From an uncultured Eubacteriales bacterium (lineage in GTDB: Bacteria > Bacillota > Clostridia > Oscillospirales > CAG-272), in NCBI GenBank assembly GCA_934467415.1, contig CAKSLQ010000007.1:62001-126000 (forward strand): a DNA stretch of 64,000 nt, read 5' to 3'. Under the pieces are notes generated by a model, which was given only the letters and a program-made list of their open reading frames with translations, ran no database searches and was not told the DNA's origin. Below are positions 56,315 to 63,262 of this stretch, one piece after another. Both the position numbers and the translations under genes were made by a program. Every line of letters starts with the position of its first letter. Positions within the stretch are counted from its first letter, which is position 1.

Positions 56315-57572
56315 TTGTTTCTCCTCCGAGCTTCTGTAGATCTTCAAAAAAAGTGGGGTAGGATTTGTTCACGGCCTCCGCGCCGCGAATTGTGACGCCG
56401 CCCTCCGTCGCGGCGGCAAGCACGGCCGCCGCCATGACGATGCGGTGATCGTTGGCCGCCTCGACCGTGCCGCCGCCGAGGCGCTTGCCCCGCACGGCAA
56501 AGCCGTCTCCGCCCCCGGTCACATCACCGCCGAGCGCGGTCAGCATCGCCGCCGTGGTGGCAATGCGGTCGCTCTCCTTGAGCCGCAGGCGCGCCGCGCC
56601 CGTAATGCGGCTCTCGCCCGCCGCCGTCGCCAGCACGCCGACGAGCATCGGCAGCGCGTCCGGGATATCTTCGCCGTCCGCGTCGATGCCGCGAAGCCGA
56701 CCGCCCGACACCGTGATGCCGCCGTCCGGATGCCGCGTGACGGCCGCGCCCGCCTGCATGAGCAGATCGAGCAGTCTGCGGTCGCGCTGGCGGCTGTCCG
56801 CGGAAAGACCCTCAACGGTGACGTTCCCGCCGAGCGCGCCTGCCGCGAGGAAGTAGCCTGCGTTTGACCAGTCGCCCTCGGCGGTGTAATCGCGCACCGG
56901 GGTGAAGGTCTGCCCGCCGGGGATAATAAAGCCGCCTGTTGTCTTTTCAATCCGCACGCCGAAGCGTGCGAGCGTGTCAAGCGTCATATCCACATAGCCC
57001 GCCGAGACGAGCGGCGCGGTCAGCGCGATCTCGCTGTCCCCCGCAAGGCGGGGCAGGGCAAAGAGAAGGCCGCTGATGTACTGGGAGCTGACGTCGCCGC
57101 GGATGCGGTAGACGCCGCTTTGCAGGCGGCCGCGCCCCGTGATGGGCAGACGGTCGCGGTTCAGCTGCGCGCCGTGCGCGGCAAGCGCTGTACACAGCGC
57201 GTCAAACGGCCGCGCCGCAAGCCCCGGCTTGCCGGTGAGCGTGAAGCCGCCGCCGAGCGCCGCCGCGACCGGCAGGAGCAGCCGCGCCGTCGTGCCGCAT
57301 TCGGCAGCGTCGAGCAGCGCGTCCCGCTTCGGTTCGACGATGCCGCCGATCTCGGCCGTGTAGCCGCCGTCCGCGCCGGAGAGCGCAATGTCCGCGCCGA
57401 GCGCGCGCAGCGCCGCGATGCTGGCCTTGATGTCGTCCGACAGGGTGGTGAAGTGTACCGACGAGCGGCCGTCCGCCAGCGCCGCCGCAAACAGGAAGCG
57501 GTGAACGTCCGACTTGGACGAGATCGCGCGGATGCGGCCGGTAAGCGGTCGGTTTGCAACATAGATATCCAT
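56295..57572 (-). CDS. aroA: 3-phosphoshikimate 1-carboxyvinyltransferase (EPSP synthase)
   Basis: This 425-residue enzyme adds enolpyruvate to shikimate-3-phosphate. It has SSKSDVHRFLFAAALAD near the start (the substrate-binding Lys/Ser/Arg loop), AAECGTTARLLLPVAAALGG where most enzymes have a longer GNSGTT-type loop, GDVSSQYISGLLFA, and AEGDWSNAGYFLAAGALGG. RLKESDRIATTAAML and ANDHRIVMAAAVLA are at the C-terminus. The shortened ECGTTAR loop near residue 90 is a deviation worth noting. The ATG comes 1 base after the aroB stop. Confidence 0.93.
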   Translation of the reverse strand: MDIYVANRPLTGRIRAISSKSDVHRFLFAAALADGRSSVHFTTLSDDIKASIAALRALGADIALSGADGGYTAEIGGIVEPKRDALLDAAECGTTARLLLPVAAALGGGFTLTGKPGLAARPFDALCTALAAHGAQLNRDRLPITGRGRLQSGVYRIRGDVSSQYISGLLFALPRLAGDSEIALTAPLVSAGYVDMTLDTLARFGVRIEKTTGGFIIPGGQTFTPVRDYTAEGDWSNAGYFLAAGALGGNVTVEGLSADSRQRDRRLLDLLMQAGAAVTRHPDGGITVSGGRLRGIDADGEDIPDALPMLVGVLATAAGESRITGAARLRLKESDRIATTAAMLTALGGDVTGGGDGFAVRGKRLGGGTVEAANDHRIVMAAAVLAAATEGGVTIRGAEAVNKSYPTFFEDLQKLGGETNVVTHG

Positions 57573-57573
57573 T

Positions 57574-58623
57574 TTACAACCCCTCTGCGAGGAAGGTAAT
57601 CGCGTCGTCCATGCTCATGTGCAGCATCGAACAGGCGCCGACGGCGCGCGGCGCAATCAGGGTGATTTTCGTGCCGTCCGCCTTTTTATCGCCCTGTATC
57701 AGGGGGGCGAGCGTCGCCATATCAAATTCCGTGCCGCAGGGCAGCCCGAGCGCGCCGAGCGCCGCGACGATGCGTGCCGCTGTGCCGGGCGCGGCGACGC
57801 CGTCCGCCTCGGCTGCGCGGGCGATGACGCCCATGCCCGCCGCCACGGCGTGTCCGTGCGTCACGGCAAAGCCGCTTGCCGCCTCGATGGCGTGTCCGAC
57901 CGTGTGCCCGAGGTTGAGCAGCGCGCGGCTGCCGCGGTCAAATTCGTCCTCGGCGACCACGTCGCGCTTGATCTCCACACAGCGGGCGATCAGCGCCGCC
58001 ATGTCTTCATTTTGGTAGTTTACGATGCGGTCAAACAGCTCTGCATCGCAGATGACGCCGTATTTCAGCATCTCGGCCAGCCCGTCGCGCACCTGATGCG
58101 GCGTGAGCGTGTGCAGGGTGTCGGTGTCGCAGAAAACCGCGCGCGGCTGATGAAACGCGCCGCAGAGGTTCTTGCCGTGCGCCAGATCGACCGCGGTCTT
58201 GCCGCCGACCGAGGAGTCCACGGCCGCAAGCAGGGTGGTCGGGATCTGCACATAGTCGATGCCGCGCGCATAGACCGCCGCGGCAAAGCCCGCGAGGTCG
58301 CCGACCACGCCGCCGCCGAGGGCGACCACAAGGTCGCTGCGCGTGAAATGCGCGGCCGCGAGTTGCTCCAGCACGCCCTCCAGGGTGGAGAGCCGCTTTT
58401 GCGCCTCGCCGTTTGCAAAGACAAATTCGGATACCGCAAAGCCCGCATCCTCCAGCGACGCGCGCACGCGCGCGCCGTAGAGCGGCGCGACGATGTCGTC
58501 CGAGACGAGCATCACGCGCACGGCCTTGGTGAGGGCGCGGATCTTTGCACCGACGCCGTCGAGCAGGCCGCCCCCGATCTGCACGTCGTAGGGGATTTTT
58601 GTCGGGACTGTGACCGTCAGCAT
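57574..58623 (-). CDS. aroB: 3-dehydroquinate synthase
   Basis: This 349-residue NAD- and metal-dependent enzyme converts DAHP to 3-dehydroquinate. It has VVALGGGVVGDLAGFAAAVY near residue 95, PTTLLAAVDSSVGGKTAVDL near 130 and the metal ligands in LNLGHTVGHAIE and HGHAVAAGM. The start overlaps tyrA by 7 bases. It is full length for the family. Confidence 0.95.
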   Translation of the reverse strand: MLTVTVPTKIPYDVQIGGGLLDGVGAKIRALTKAVRVMLVSDDIVAPLYGARVRASLEDAGFAVSEFVFANGEAQKRLSTLEGVLEQLAAAHFTRSDLVVALGGGVVGDLAGFAAAVYARGIDYVQIPTTLLAAVDSSVGGKTAVDLAHGKNLCGAFHQPRAVFCDTDTLHTLTPHQVRDGLAEMLKYGVICDAELFDRIVNYQNEDMAALIARCVEIKRDVVAEDEFDRGSRALLNLGHTVGHAIEAASGFAVTHGHAVAAGMGVIARAAEADGVAAPGTAARIVAALGALGLPCGTEFDMATLAPLIQGDKKADGTKITLIAPRAVGACSMLHMSMDDAITFLAEGL

Positions 58624-59483
58624 TTCTTCGCTCCTTCTTTCGGGAGATTCAGCTTTTCGGACTCGATCTTGCGCGCGTTGCCCTCGGCGAGCAGGGCGTG
58701 CATCGCCGCACGGTCGCCGGCGTCGAGCGCCGCTTTGTATTTTTGCAGGTTGCCGATCAGCTCGCCGATGGCGGCGGAGAGGTTGGCGCCGTTCTCAAAG
58801 AACAGCTCGGTCCACATGTCGGCGGACAGGCGCGCCACGCGCGTCATGTCGGCAAACGAGCCTGCGGAAAAGCCGCTGTACGCGGTGGAGAGCCGCCCGT
58901 GGATGTACGCGCTCGACACCACGTGCGCCAGCTGCGAGGTGAACGCGATCACCTCGTCGTGGTGCGCGCAGCTGCTCAGCGTAATGCGCCCGAAGCCGAT
59001 CTCGAGAAAGAAATCCGAGACGGTCTTCAGCGCCTTTTCGTCGTCACAGTATTCGGGGCAGAGGATCATGGACGCGCCCGCAAACAGGTCGCCGAATGCG
59101 TTCTCATAGCCGCTGCGTTCGGTCCCCGCCATCGGATGCCCGCCGATATAGCGGATGCCGCTCCCCTTGACCGTGGCCGCAATCTTCGCCGCCACCGCCG
59201 ACTTGATGCCGCAGGTGTCCACGAGAATCGCGCCCGGCTTGAATTTGTCGAGATTGTCTGCGACGAAGGCGGCCGCCGCGTCCGGGTAGAGCGCGACGAG
59301 CACAAGATCGCCGCTTGCAAGATCGTCGGCGCTCCCCGCGCGGTCAATCGCCCCTTCGGCGACCGCCGCACGGCAGACCGCGTCGTCGCGGTCACAGCCG
59401 ATAACGGTGTGAAAAGTGTGTGCCTTGACGGCTTTGGCGATAGACCCGCCGATCAGCCCGAGGCCGCAGATGAAAATGTTCAT
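58617..59483 (-). CDS. tyrA: Prephenate dehydrogenase
   Basis: This 288-residue protein starts with a Rossmann fold, IFICGLGLIGGSIAKAV, then YIGGHPMAGTERSGYENA near residue 125 and the helical dimer domain with AFTSQLAHVVSSA. It oxidises prephenate to 4-hydroxyphenylpyruvate for tyrosine. It lacks a C-terminal ACT domain, so Tyr feedback inhibition through ACT is not expected. It has its own promoter at 59519-59547, downstream of aroF. Confidence 0.93.
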   Translation of the reverse strand: MNIFICGLGLIGGSIAKAVKAHTFHTVIGCDRDDAVCRAAVAEGAIDRAGSADDLASGDLVLVALYPDAAAAFVADNLDKFKPGAILVDTCGIKSAVAAKIAATVKGSGIRYIGGHPMAGTERSGYENAFGDLFAGASMILCPEYCDDEKALKTVSDFFLEIGFGRITLSSCAHHDEVIAFTSQLAHVVSSAYIHGRLSTAYSGFSAGSFADMTRVARLSADMWTELFFENGANLSAAIGELIGNLQKYKAALDAGDRAAMHALLAEGNARKIESEKLNLPKEGAKKC

Positions 59484-59518
59484 GGCTTGTCGTTTTCTCC
59501 ATTCTGTCTTCTGTCTTT

Positions 59519-59547
59519 ATTATACAGGAGACGCGGCGGAATTTCAA
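59519..59547 (-). promoter_or_regulatory. Internal promoter before tyrA
   Basis: On the minus strand TTGAAA (59547-59542) and TATAAT (59524-59519) have a 17-base spacer in the 80-base gap between aroF and tyrA. It would allow attenuation-independent expression of tyrA and the genes after it. Confidence 0.65.
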
Positions 59548-59563
59548 ATCCTTTGCGTTATTT

Positions 59564-60577
59564 TCAGTTGAACCTGTATGCGTAGGGGCGGATGGCTTCC
59601 ACACAGTGCATCACGTCGTCAAACTGTTCGGGCGTGAGCGACTGCTTGCCGTCGCAGAGCGCATGTGCAGGGTCGTTGTGTACCTCGACGATGAGGCCGT
59701 CCGCGCCTGCGGCGGTCGCCGCGATGCACATCGGCTTGACCAGGCGCGCAACGCCGGTTGCGTGGCTCGGGTCGATGATGACCGGCAGGTGCGTGCGCTC
59801 CTTGAGCACGGGGATCGCGCAGAGGTCCAGCGTGTTGCGCGTGGTCGCCGTCTCAAAGGTGCGGATGCCGCGCTCGCAGAGGATGACCTGCTCGTTGCCG
59901 CCCGCCATGATGTATTCGGCGCTCATAAGCAGCTCCTCGATCGTGCTGGCAAGGCCGCGCTTTAAGAGAATCGGCTTTCTCGTGTGACCCAGCTCCTTGA
60001 GCAGCTCGAAGTTCTGCATGTTGCGCGCGCCGACCTGGATCAGATCGACCTCGTCAAACAGCGGCAGCTGGGAGATGTCCATGATCTCGGTGACGATGGG
60101 CAGCCCGGTCTTTGCCTTGGCCTCGAGCAGCAGCTTGATGCCCTCGCCGCGCATACCCTGGAAGGAGTAGGGCGAGGTGCGGGGCTTGAACGCGCCGCCG
60201 CGCAGCAGCTTTGCGCCGCTTGCCTTGACGTCGGCCGCGACCTCGCAGATCTGCGCCTCGGATTCGACCGAGCAGGGGCCTGCGATCACGGCGAAATTGC
60301 CGTCGCCGATCTTCACGCCGCCGACATCCACCACCGTGTCGGCGGGGTGGAACTTGCGGTTTGCGTTTTTGTACGGCTCCTGAATGCGCTTGACGTTTTC
60401 AACGATGTCGAGCGCGCCGATCATGTCGATGTCGATCTTCGACGTGTCGCCGACAAGGCCGAGAATGGTGGAGTTTTCGCCCTGCGACCTGTGGATTTCC
60501 AGCCCCATCCCGTGGATGAAGTTTTCGAGCTGGCTCAGCTGGGCGGGGTCTGCATTTTGCTTGAGAATAACGATCAT
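59564..60577 (-). CDS. aroF: 3-deoxy-7-phosphoheptulonate synthase (DAHP synthase)
   Basis: This 337-residue enzyme condenses PEP with erythrose-4-phosphate, the first step of the pathway. Residues 1-70 are the ferredoxin-like regulatory domain of the AroF-I beta type (MIVILKQNADPAQLSQLENF). The barrel follows with VIAGPCSVES near residue 100, RGGAFKPRTSPYSFQG, VGARNMQN, LLKRGLAST and VIIDPSHATG. The N-terminal domain commonly mediates allosteric inhibition. The ATG at 60577 has GGAGAC upstream. It is preceded by an attenuator leader (60655-60823), and is the first structural gene of the operon. Confidence 0.95.
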   Translation of the reverse strand: MIVILKQNADPAQLSQLENFIHGMGLEIHRSQGENSTILGLVGDTSKIDIDMIGALDIVENVKRIQEPYKNANRKFHPADTVVDVGGVKIGDGNFAVIAGPCSVESEAQICEVAADVKASGAKLLRGGAFKPRTSPYSFQGMRGEGIKLLLEAKAKTGLPIVTEIMDISQLPLFDEVDLIQVGARNMQNFELLKELGHTRKPILLKRGLASTIEELLMSAEYIMAGGNEQVILCERGIRTFETATTRNTLDLCAIPVLKERTHLPVIIDPSHATGVARLVKPMCIAATAAGADGLIVEVHNDPAHALCDGKQSLTPEQFDDVMHCVEAIRPYAYRFN

Positions 60578-60654
60578 GGTTTTGGTCTCCTGTATGTGAA
60601 AAATTTTTGATTTAACCTTATTTGCCCATTCGAAAACCTGTGGTTCTCGAATGA

Positions 60655-60695
60655 ATAAAAAACAGGGTTTGCAGCTTGTTCGCCGCAAACCCTGT
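60655..60695 (-). terminator. Attenuator terminator before aroF
   Basis: On the minus strand ACAGGGTTTGC (60695-60685) and GCAAACCCTGT (60672-60662) form a perfect 11-bp stem with a 12-base loop, then TTTTTTATT. It lies between the leader peptide stop and the aroF ribosome binding site. A further hairpin ATTCGA..TCGAAT (60628-60652) follows. Confidence 0.9.
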
Positions 60696-60712
60696 GGATG
60701 TATAAACGCGCT

Positions 60713-60823
60713 TCAGTGCGCAGATACCGCAGAATTTTGAACAGCAAAACAAGCCTTATCCGTAAAATAGATAAAGCTAAAGTAAAAGTATGCATAAACG
60801 CTGTTCAGAATTTTGCCTGCCAC
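60713..60823 (-). CDS. Phe/Tyr-rich leader peptide of the aromatic operon
   Basis: This is a 36-codon frame starting at GTG 60823, with GAAAGG at 60840-60835 as ribosome binding site, and ending at TGA 60715-60713. Residues 10-20 read YAYFYFSFIYF; in total it has 4 Tyr and 5 Phe. It lies between the promoter (60855-60883) and a strong intrinsic terminator before aroF. The codon run is in the loop of an inverted repeat with arms at 60800-60816 and 60729-60745 (15 of 17 positions pair). Ribosome stalling at Tyr or Phe codons would disturb this structure. The peptide itself has no expected function. Confidence 0.8.
   Translation of the reverse strand: MAGKILNSVYAYFYFSFIYFTDKACFAVQNSAVSAH
60729..60816 (-). 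promoter_or_regulatory. Inverted repeat enclosing the Tyr/Phe codon run
   Basis: On the minus-strand RNA the arm GCAAAATTCTGAACAGC (60816-60800) pairs with GCTGTTCAAAATTCTGC (60745-60729), 15 of 17 positions. The loop of 54 bases contains codons 9-26 of the leader peptide. GCTTGTT at 60754-60748 is also complementary to AACAAGC (60680-60674) in the terminator loop, a possible competing pairing. Confidence 0.75.
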
Positions 60824-60854
60824 TTTTTCGGTTTCCTTTCGTTTGGATGGTTAG

Positions 60855-60883
60855 AATATAGCACAAAAGCAGCGGCAAGTCAA
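60855..60883 (-). promoter_or_regulatory. Promoter of the aromatic operon
   Basis: On the minus strand TTGACT (60883-60878) and TATATT (60860-60855) have a 17-base spacer. It gives a leader of about 270 bases before the aroF ATG. Confidence 0.8.
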
Positions 60884-60912
60884 GCCGAAAGTTAAAAAAT
60901 TTTCAAAAATGA

Positions 60913-60941
60913 TTGCCTTATTTTCGGCTTTGTGGTACACT
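60913..60941 (+). promoter_or_regulatory. Promoter of the nucleoside salvage operon
   Basis: TTGCCT (60913-60918) and TACACT (60936-60941) have a 17-base spacer with TGG before the -10; divergent from the aro promoter. Confidence 0.75.
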
Positions 60942-60974
60942 TTAGGCAGAACAGACAAAACGGAGGATAAAACC

Positions 60975-61643
60975 ATGGCGGAAATGAGAAAATACGACGA
61001 CAGAGAGATTCTTGCACATGTCGATCACACCCTGCTGAAGCCCACGGCAACGACAGCGGATATAGATAAAATCATTGATGAGGGCATCCGATATCAGACG
61101 GCGTCGGTCTGCATTCCGCCGTCCTTTGTCGCCCATGCGGCGGCATACGCAAAGGGGCGCGTGAAGATCTGCACCGTCATCGGCTTTCCGAACGGGTACA
61201 ACACCACGGCGGTCAAGGTCTACGAGACCGAGGACGCGGTCAATAACGGCGCGGACGAGATCGACATGGTCATCAATCTCGGCGACCTCAAGGCGGGCAA
61301 CTATGACGCGGTGGCGGAGGAGATCCGCGCCGTGCGCGAGGCCTGCCGCGGCAGGATCCTCAAGGTCATTATCGAGACCTGCCTGCTCACCGACGACGAG
61401 AAGGTCAGGATGTGCGGGATCGTGTCGCAAAGCGGCGCGGACTACATCAAGACCTCTACCGGCTTTTCCACGGGCGGCGCGACCTTTGCGGACATTGAGC
61501 TGTTTGCGCGCCATGTCCGCGGCATCCGCATCAAGGCGGCGGGCGGTATCCGAAGCGTGGCGGACGCGGAGCATTTTCTCGATCTCGGCGCAGACCGCCT
61601 CGGCACAAGCTCGCTGATCCGCATGCTCTGCGAGAATAAATAA
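60975..61643 (+). CDS. deoC: Deoxyribose-phosphate aldolase
   Basis: This 222-residue enzyme splits 2-deoxyribose-5-phosphate to glyceraldehyde-3-phosphate and acetaldehyde. It has HVDHTLLKPTAT near the start, VCTVIGFPNG-like ICTVIGFPNGYN, the region EIDMVINLGDLKAG, VIIETCLLTDDEK, the Schiff-base Lys in YIKTSTGFSTGGA and IKAAGGIRS. The ATG at 60975 has CGGAGG upstream; the 22 codons before it overlie the promoter. It is first in the salvage operon. Confidence 0.95.
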   Translation: MAEMRKYDDREILAHVDHTLLKPTATTADIDKIIDEGIRYQTASVCIPPSFVAHAAAYAKGRVKICTVIGFPNGYNTTAVKVYETEDAVNNGADEIDMVINLGDLKAGNYDAVAEEIRAVREACRGRILKVIIETCLLTDDEKVRMCGIVSQSGADYIKTSTGFSTGGATFADIELFARHVRGIRIKAAGGIRSVADAEHFLDLGADRLGTSSLIRMLCENK

Positions 61644-61688
61644 AGAAAGATTTTTGCATCGTCCTTCATTTTATACAGGAGGCAGTTT

Positions 61689-62849
61689 ATGAAGCGCGTA
61701 TTTCTGATCGTGCTGGACAGCTTCGGCATCGGCACGGCGCCCGACAGCGCCGATTTCGGTGACGCGGGCGCGGATACCCTCGGCTCCATCCGCCGCTCGG
61801 CGAAGTTCTCGGCGGAGAATATGAAGAAGCTCGGGCTGTTCAACATCGACGGCATTAAAGGCGGAATTGAAGCGCCCGCGGGCGCGTATGCCCGCATGAC
61901 CGAGCGCTCCCGCGGCAAGGATACCATCATCGGGCACTGGGAGATGTGCGGCGTCATTTCGGAGCAGCCTCTGCCCACGTTCCCGGACGGTTTTCCGGAG
62001 GAGCTTCTGGAGAAGCTCTCGGCCGCATGGGGGCGCGGTATTCTCTGCAACAAGCCCTATTCCGGCACACAGGTCATCGCCGATTACGGCCGGGAACACA
62101 TCGGGACCGGCAAGCTGATCGTCTATACCTCGGCGGACAGCGTCCTGCAGATCGCCGCGCACGAGAGCGTCGTGCCGATCGAGGAGCTGTACCGCGACTG
62201 CGAGATTGCACGGGAGATCTGCCGGGGCAAGTACGGCGTCGGCCGGATCATCGCGCGCCCGTTTGAGGGTGAATACCCATACAAGCGCACGTCGCGCCGC
62301 CATGACTTCGCGCTTGAACCGCCGCACAAGACCACGCTCGACCTCCTGAAGGATGCGGGGCTTGACGTGATCGCGGTCGGCAAGATCAATGATATTTTCG
62401 CGGGGCAGGGCGTGACCGACGCGATCAAGACGTCGGGCAATGCGGACGGCATGAAAAAGACCATGGCGCTGCTCGACCGTGATTTTCACGGCTTTGCCTT
62501 TGTCAACCTCGTGGACTTCGATATGGTCTACGGACACCGCCGCGACATCGACGGCTACGCCGCCGCGACCGCCGCATTTGACGCATGGCTCGGCGGCTTC
62601 CGCGCGAAAATGCGCCCGGATGACCTCTTGCTCATCACGGGCGACCACGGCTGCGATCCCGGCTTTACCGGCACGGATCACACCCGCGAATATACGCCGC
62701 TTCTCGCGGCGGGCGGCGCCGTGCGCCCCGGCAATCTCGGCACACGCACGAGCTTTGCCGACATCGGCGCCACCGTCGCCGACATCTTCGGCGTACCAAA
62801 CCCGAATGCGGGCGAAAGCATGAAGGAGGTGTTGCTCGATGAACATTGA
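61689..62849 (+). CDS. deoB: Phosphopentomutase
   Basis: This 386-residue alkaline-phosphatase-fold enzyme interconverts (deoxy)ribose-1- and -5-phosphate. It has FLIVLDSFGIGTAPDS with metal ligands at the start, RSRGKDTIIGHWEM with the phosphoacceptor Thr region, VNLVDFDMVYGHRRD and LLITGDHGCDPGFTGTDHTRE near the end. AGGAGG precedes the ATG. It links the phosphorolysis products of udp to deoC. Confidence 0.95.
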   Translation: MKRVFLIVLDSFGIGTAPDSADFGDAGADTLGSIRRSAKFSAENMKKLGLFNIDGIKGGIEAPAGAYARMTERSRGKDTIIGHWEMCGVISEQPLPTFPDGFPEELLEKLSAAWGRGILCNKPYSGTQVIADYGREHIGTGKLIVYTSADSVLQIAAHESVVPIEELYRDCEIAREICRGKYGVGRIIARPFEGEYPYKRTSRRHDFALEPPHKTTLDLLKDAGLDVIAVGKINDIFAGQGVTDAIKTSGNADGMKKTMALLDRDFHGFAFVNLVDFDMVYGHRRDIDGYAAATAAFDAWLGGFRAKMRPDDLLLITGDHGCDPGFTGTDHTREYTPLLAAGGAVRPGNLGTRTSFADIGATVADIFGVPNPNAGESMKEVLLDEH

Positions 62850-63249
62850 CAAACATGAGCTCCTGCGTCTTGCCAAGGTGGCGATGACCCGCGCCTACGC
62901 GCCCTATTCGCACTGTCTGGTCGGTGCGGCGCTGCTCACGAAAAGCGGCGAGGTCTTCACCGGCTGCAACATTGAAAATGCGGCGTTCACGCCCACCATC
63001 TGCGCCGAGCGCGCGGCATTCGGCACGGCGGTGACGGCGGGGCATCGGGAATTTGCCGCCATCGCGGTCGCGGGCGGCAAGGACGGTGTGCTCGGCGAGC
63101 CGTTCTATCCCTGCGGCGTCTGCCGGCAGGTGATGCGCGAGTTCTGCACGCTCGATATGCCGGTCTATGTGGCAGACGGCGATGACGGCATGATCGAGCT
63201 GACGCTCGGCGACATTCTGCCCCACAGTTTCGGCAAGGAATATCTTTGA
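62839..63249 (+). CDS. cdd: Cytidine deaminase
   Basis: This 136-residue zinc enzyme deaminates cytidine and deoxycytidine to uridine forms. It has PYSHCLVGAALLTKSG, NIENAAFTPTICAERAAFG with the Cys ligand and catalytic Glu, and PCGVCRQVMREF with the other two cysteines. It overlaps deoB by 11 bases and has GGAGGTG upstream. Its uridine product is the substrate of the following gene. Confidence 0.95.
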   Translation: MNIDKHELLRLAKVAMTRAYAPYSHCLVGAALLTKSGEVFTGCNIENAAFTPTICAERAAFGTAVTAGHREFAAIAVAGGKDGVLGEPFYPCGVCRQVMREFCTLDMPVYVADGDDGMIELTLGDILPHSFGKEYL

Positions 63250-63262
63250 GGAGGACACTTGA

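Noticed and set aside
60574..60795. 73-codon minus-strand frame starting MHTFTLALSILRI in the aro leader
   Set aside because: It has no ribosome binding site, runs through the terminator stem and over the aroF start, and is in another phase from the aromatic codon run.
60578..60848. T-box or TRAP-type control of the aro operon
   Set aside because: No AGGGTGGNACCGCG-type T-box core and no spaced GAG/TAG repeats are seen in the leader; the short peptide with aromatic codons explains the terminator better.
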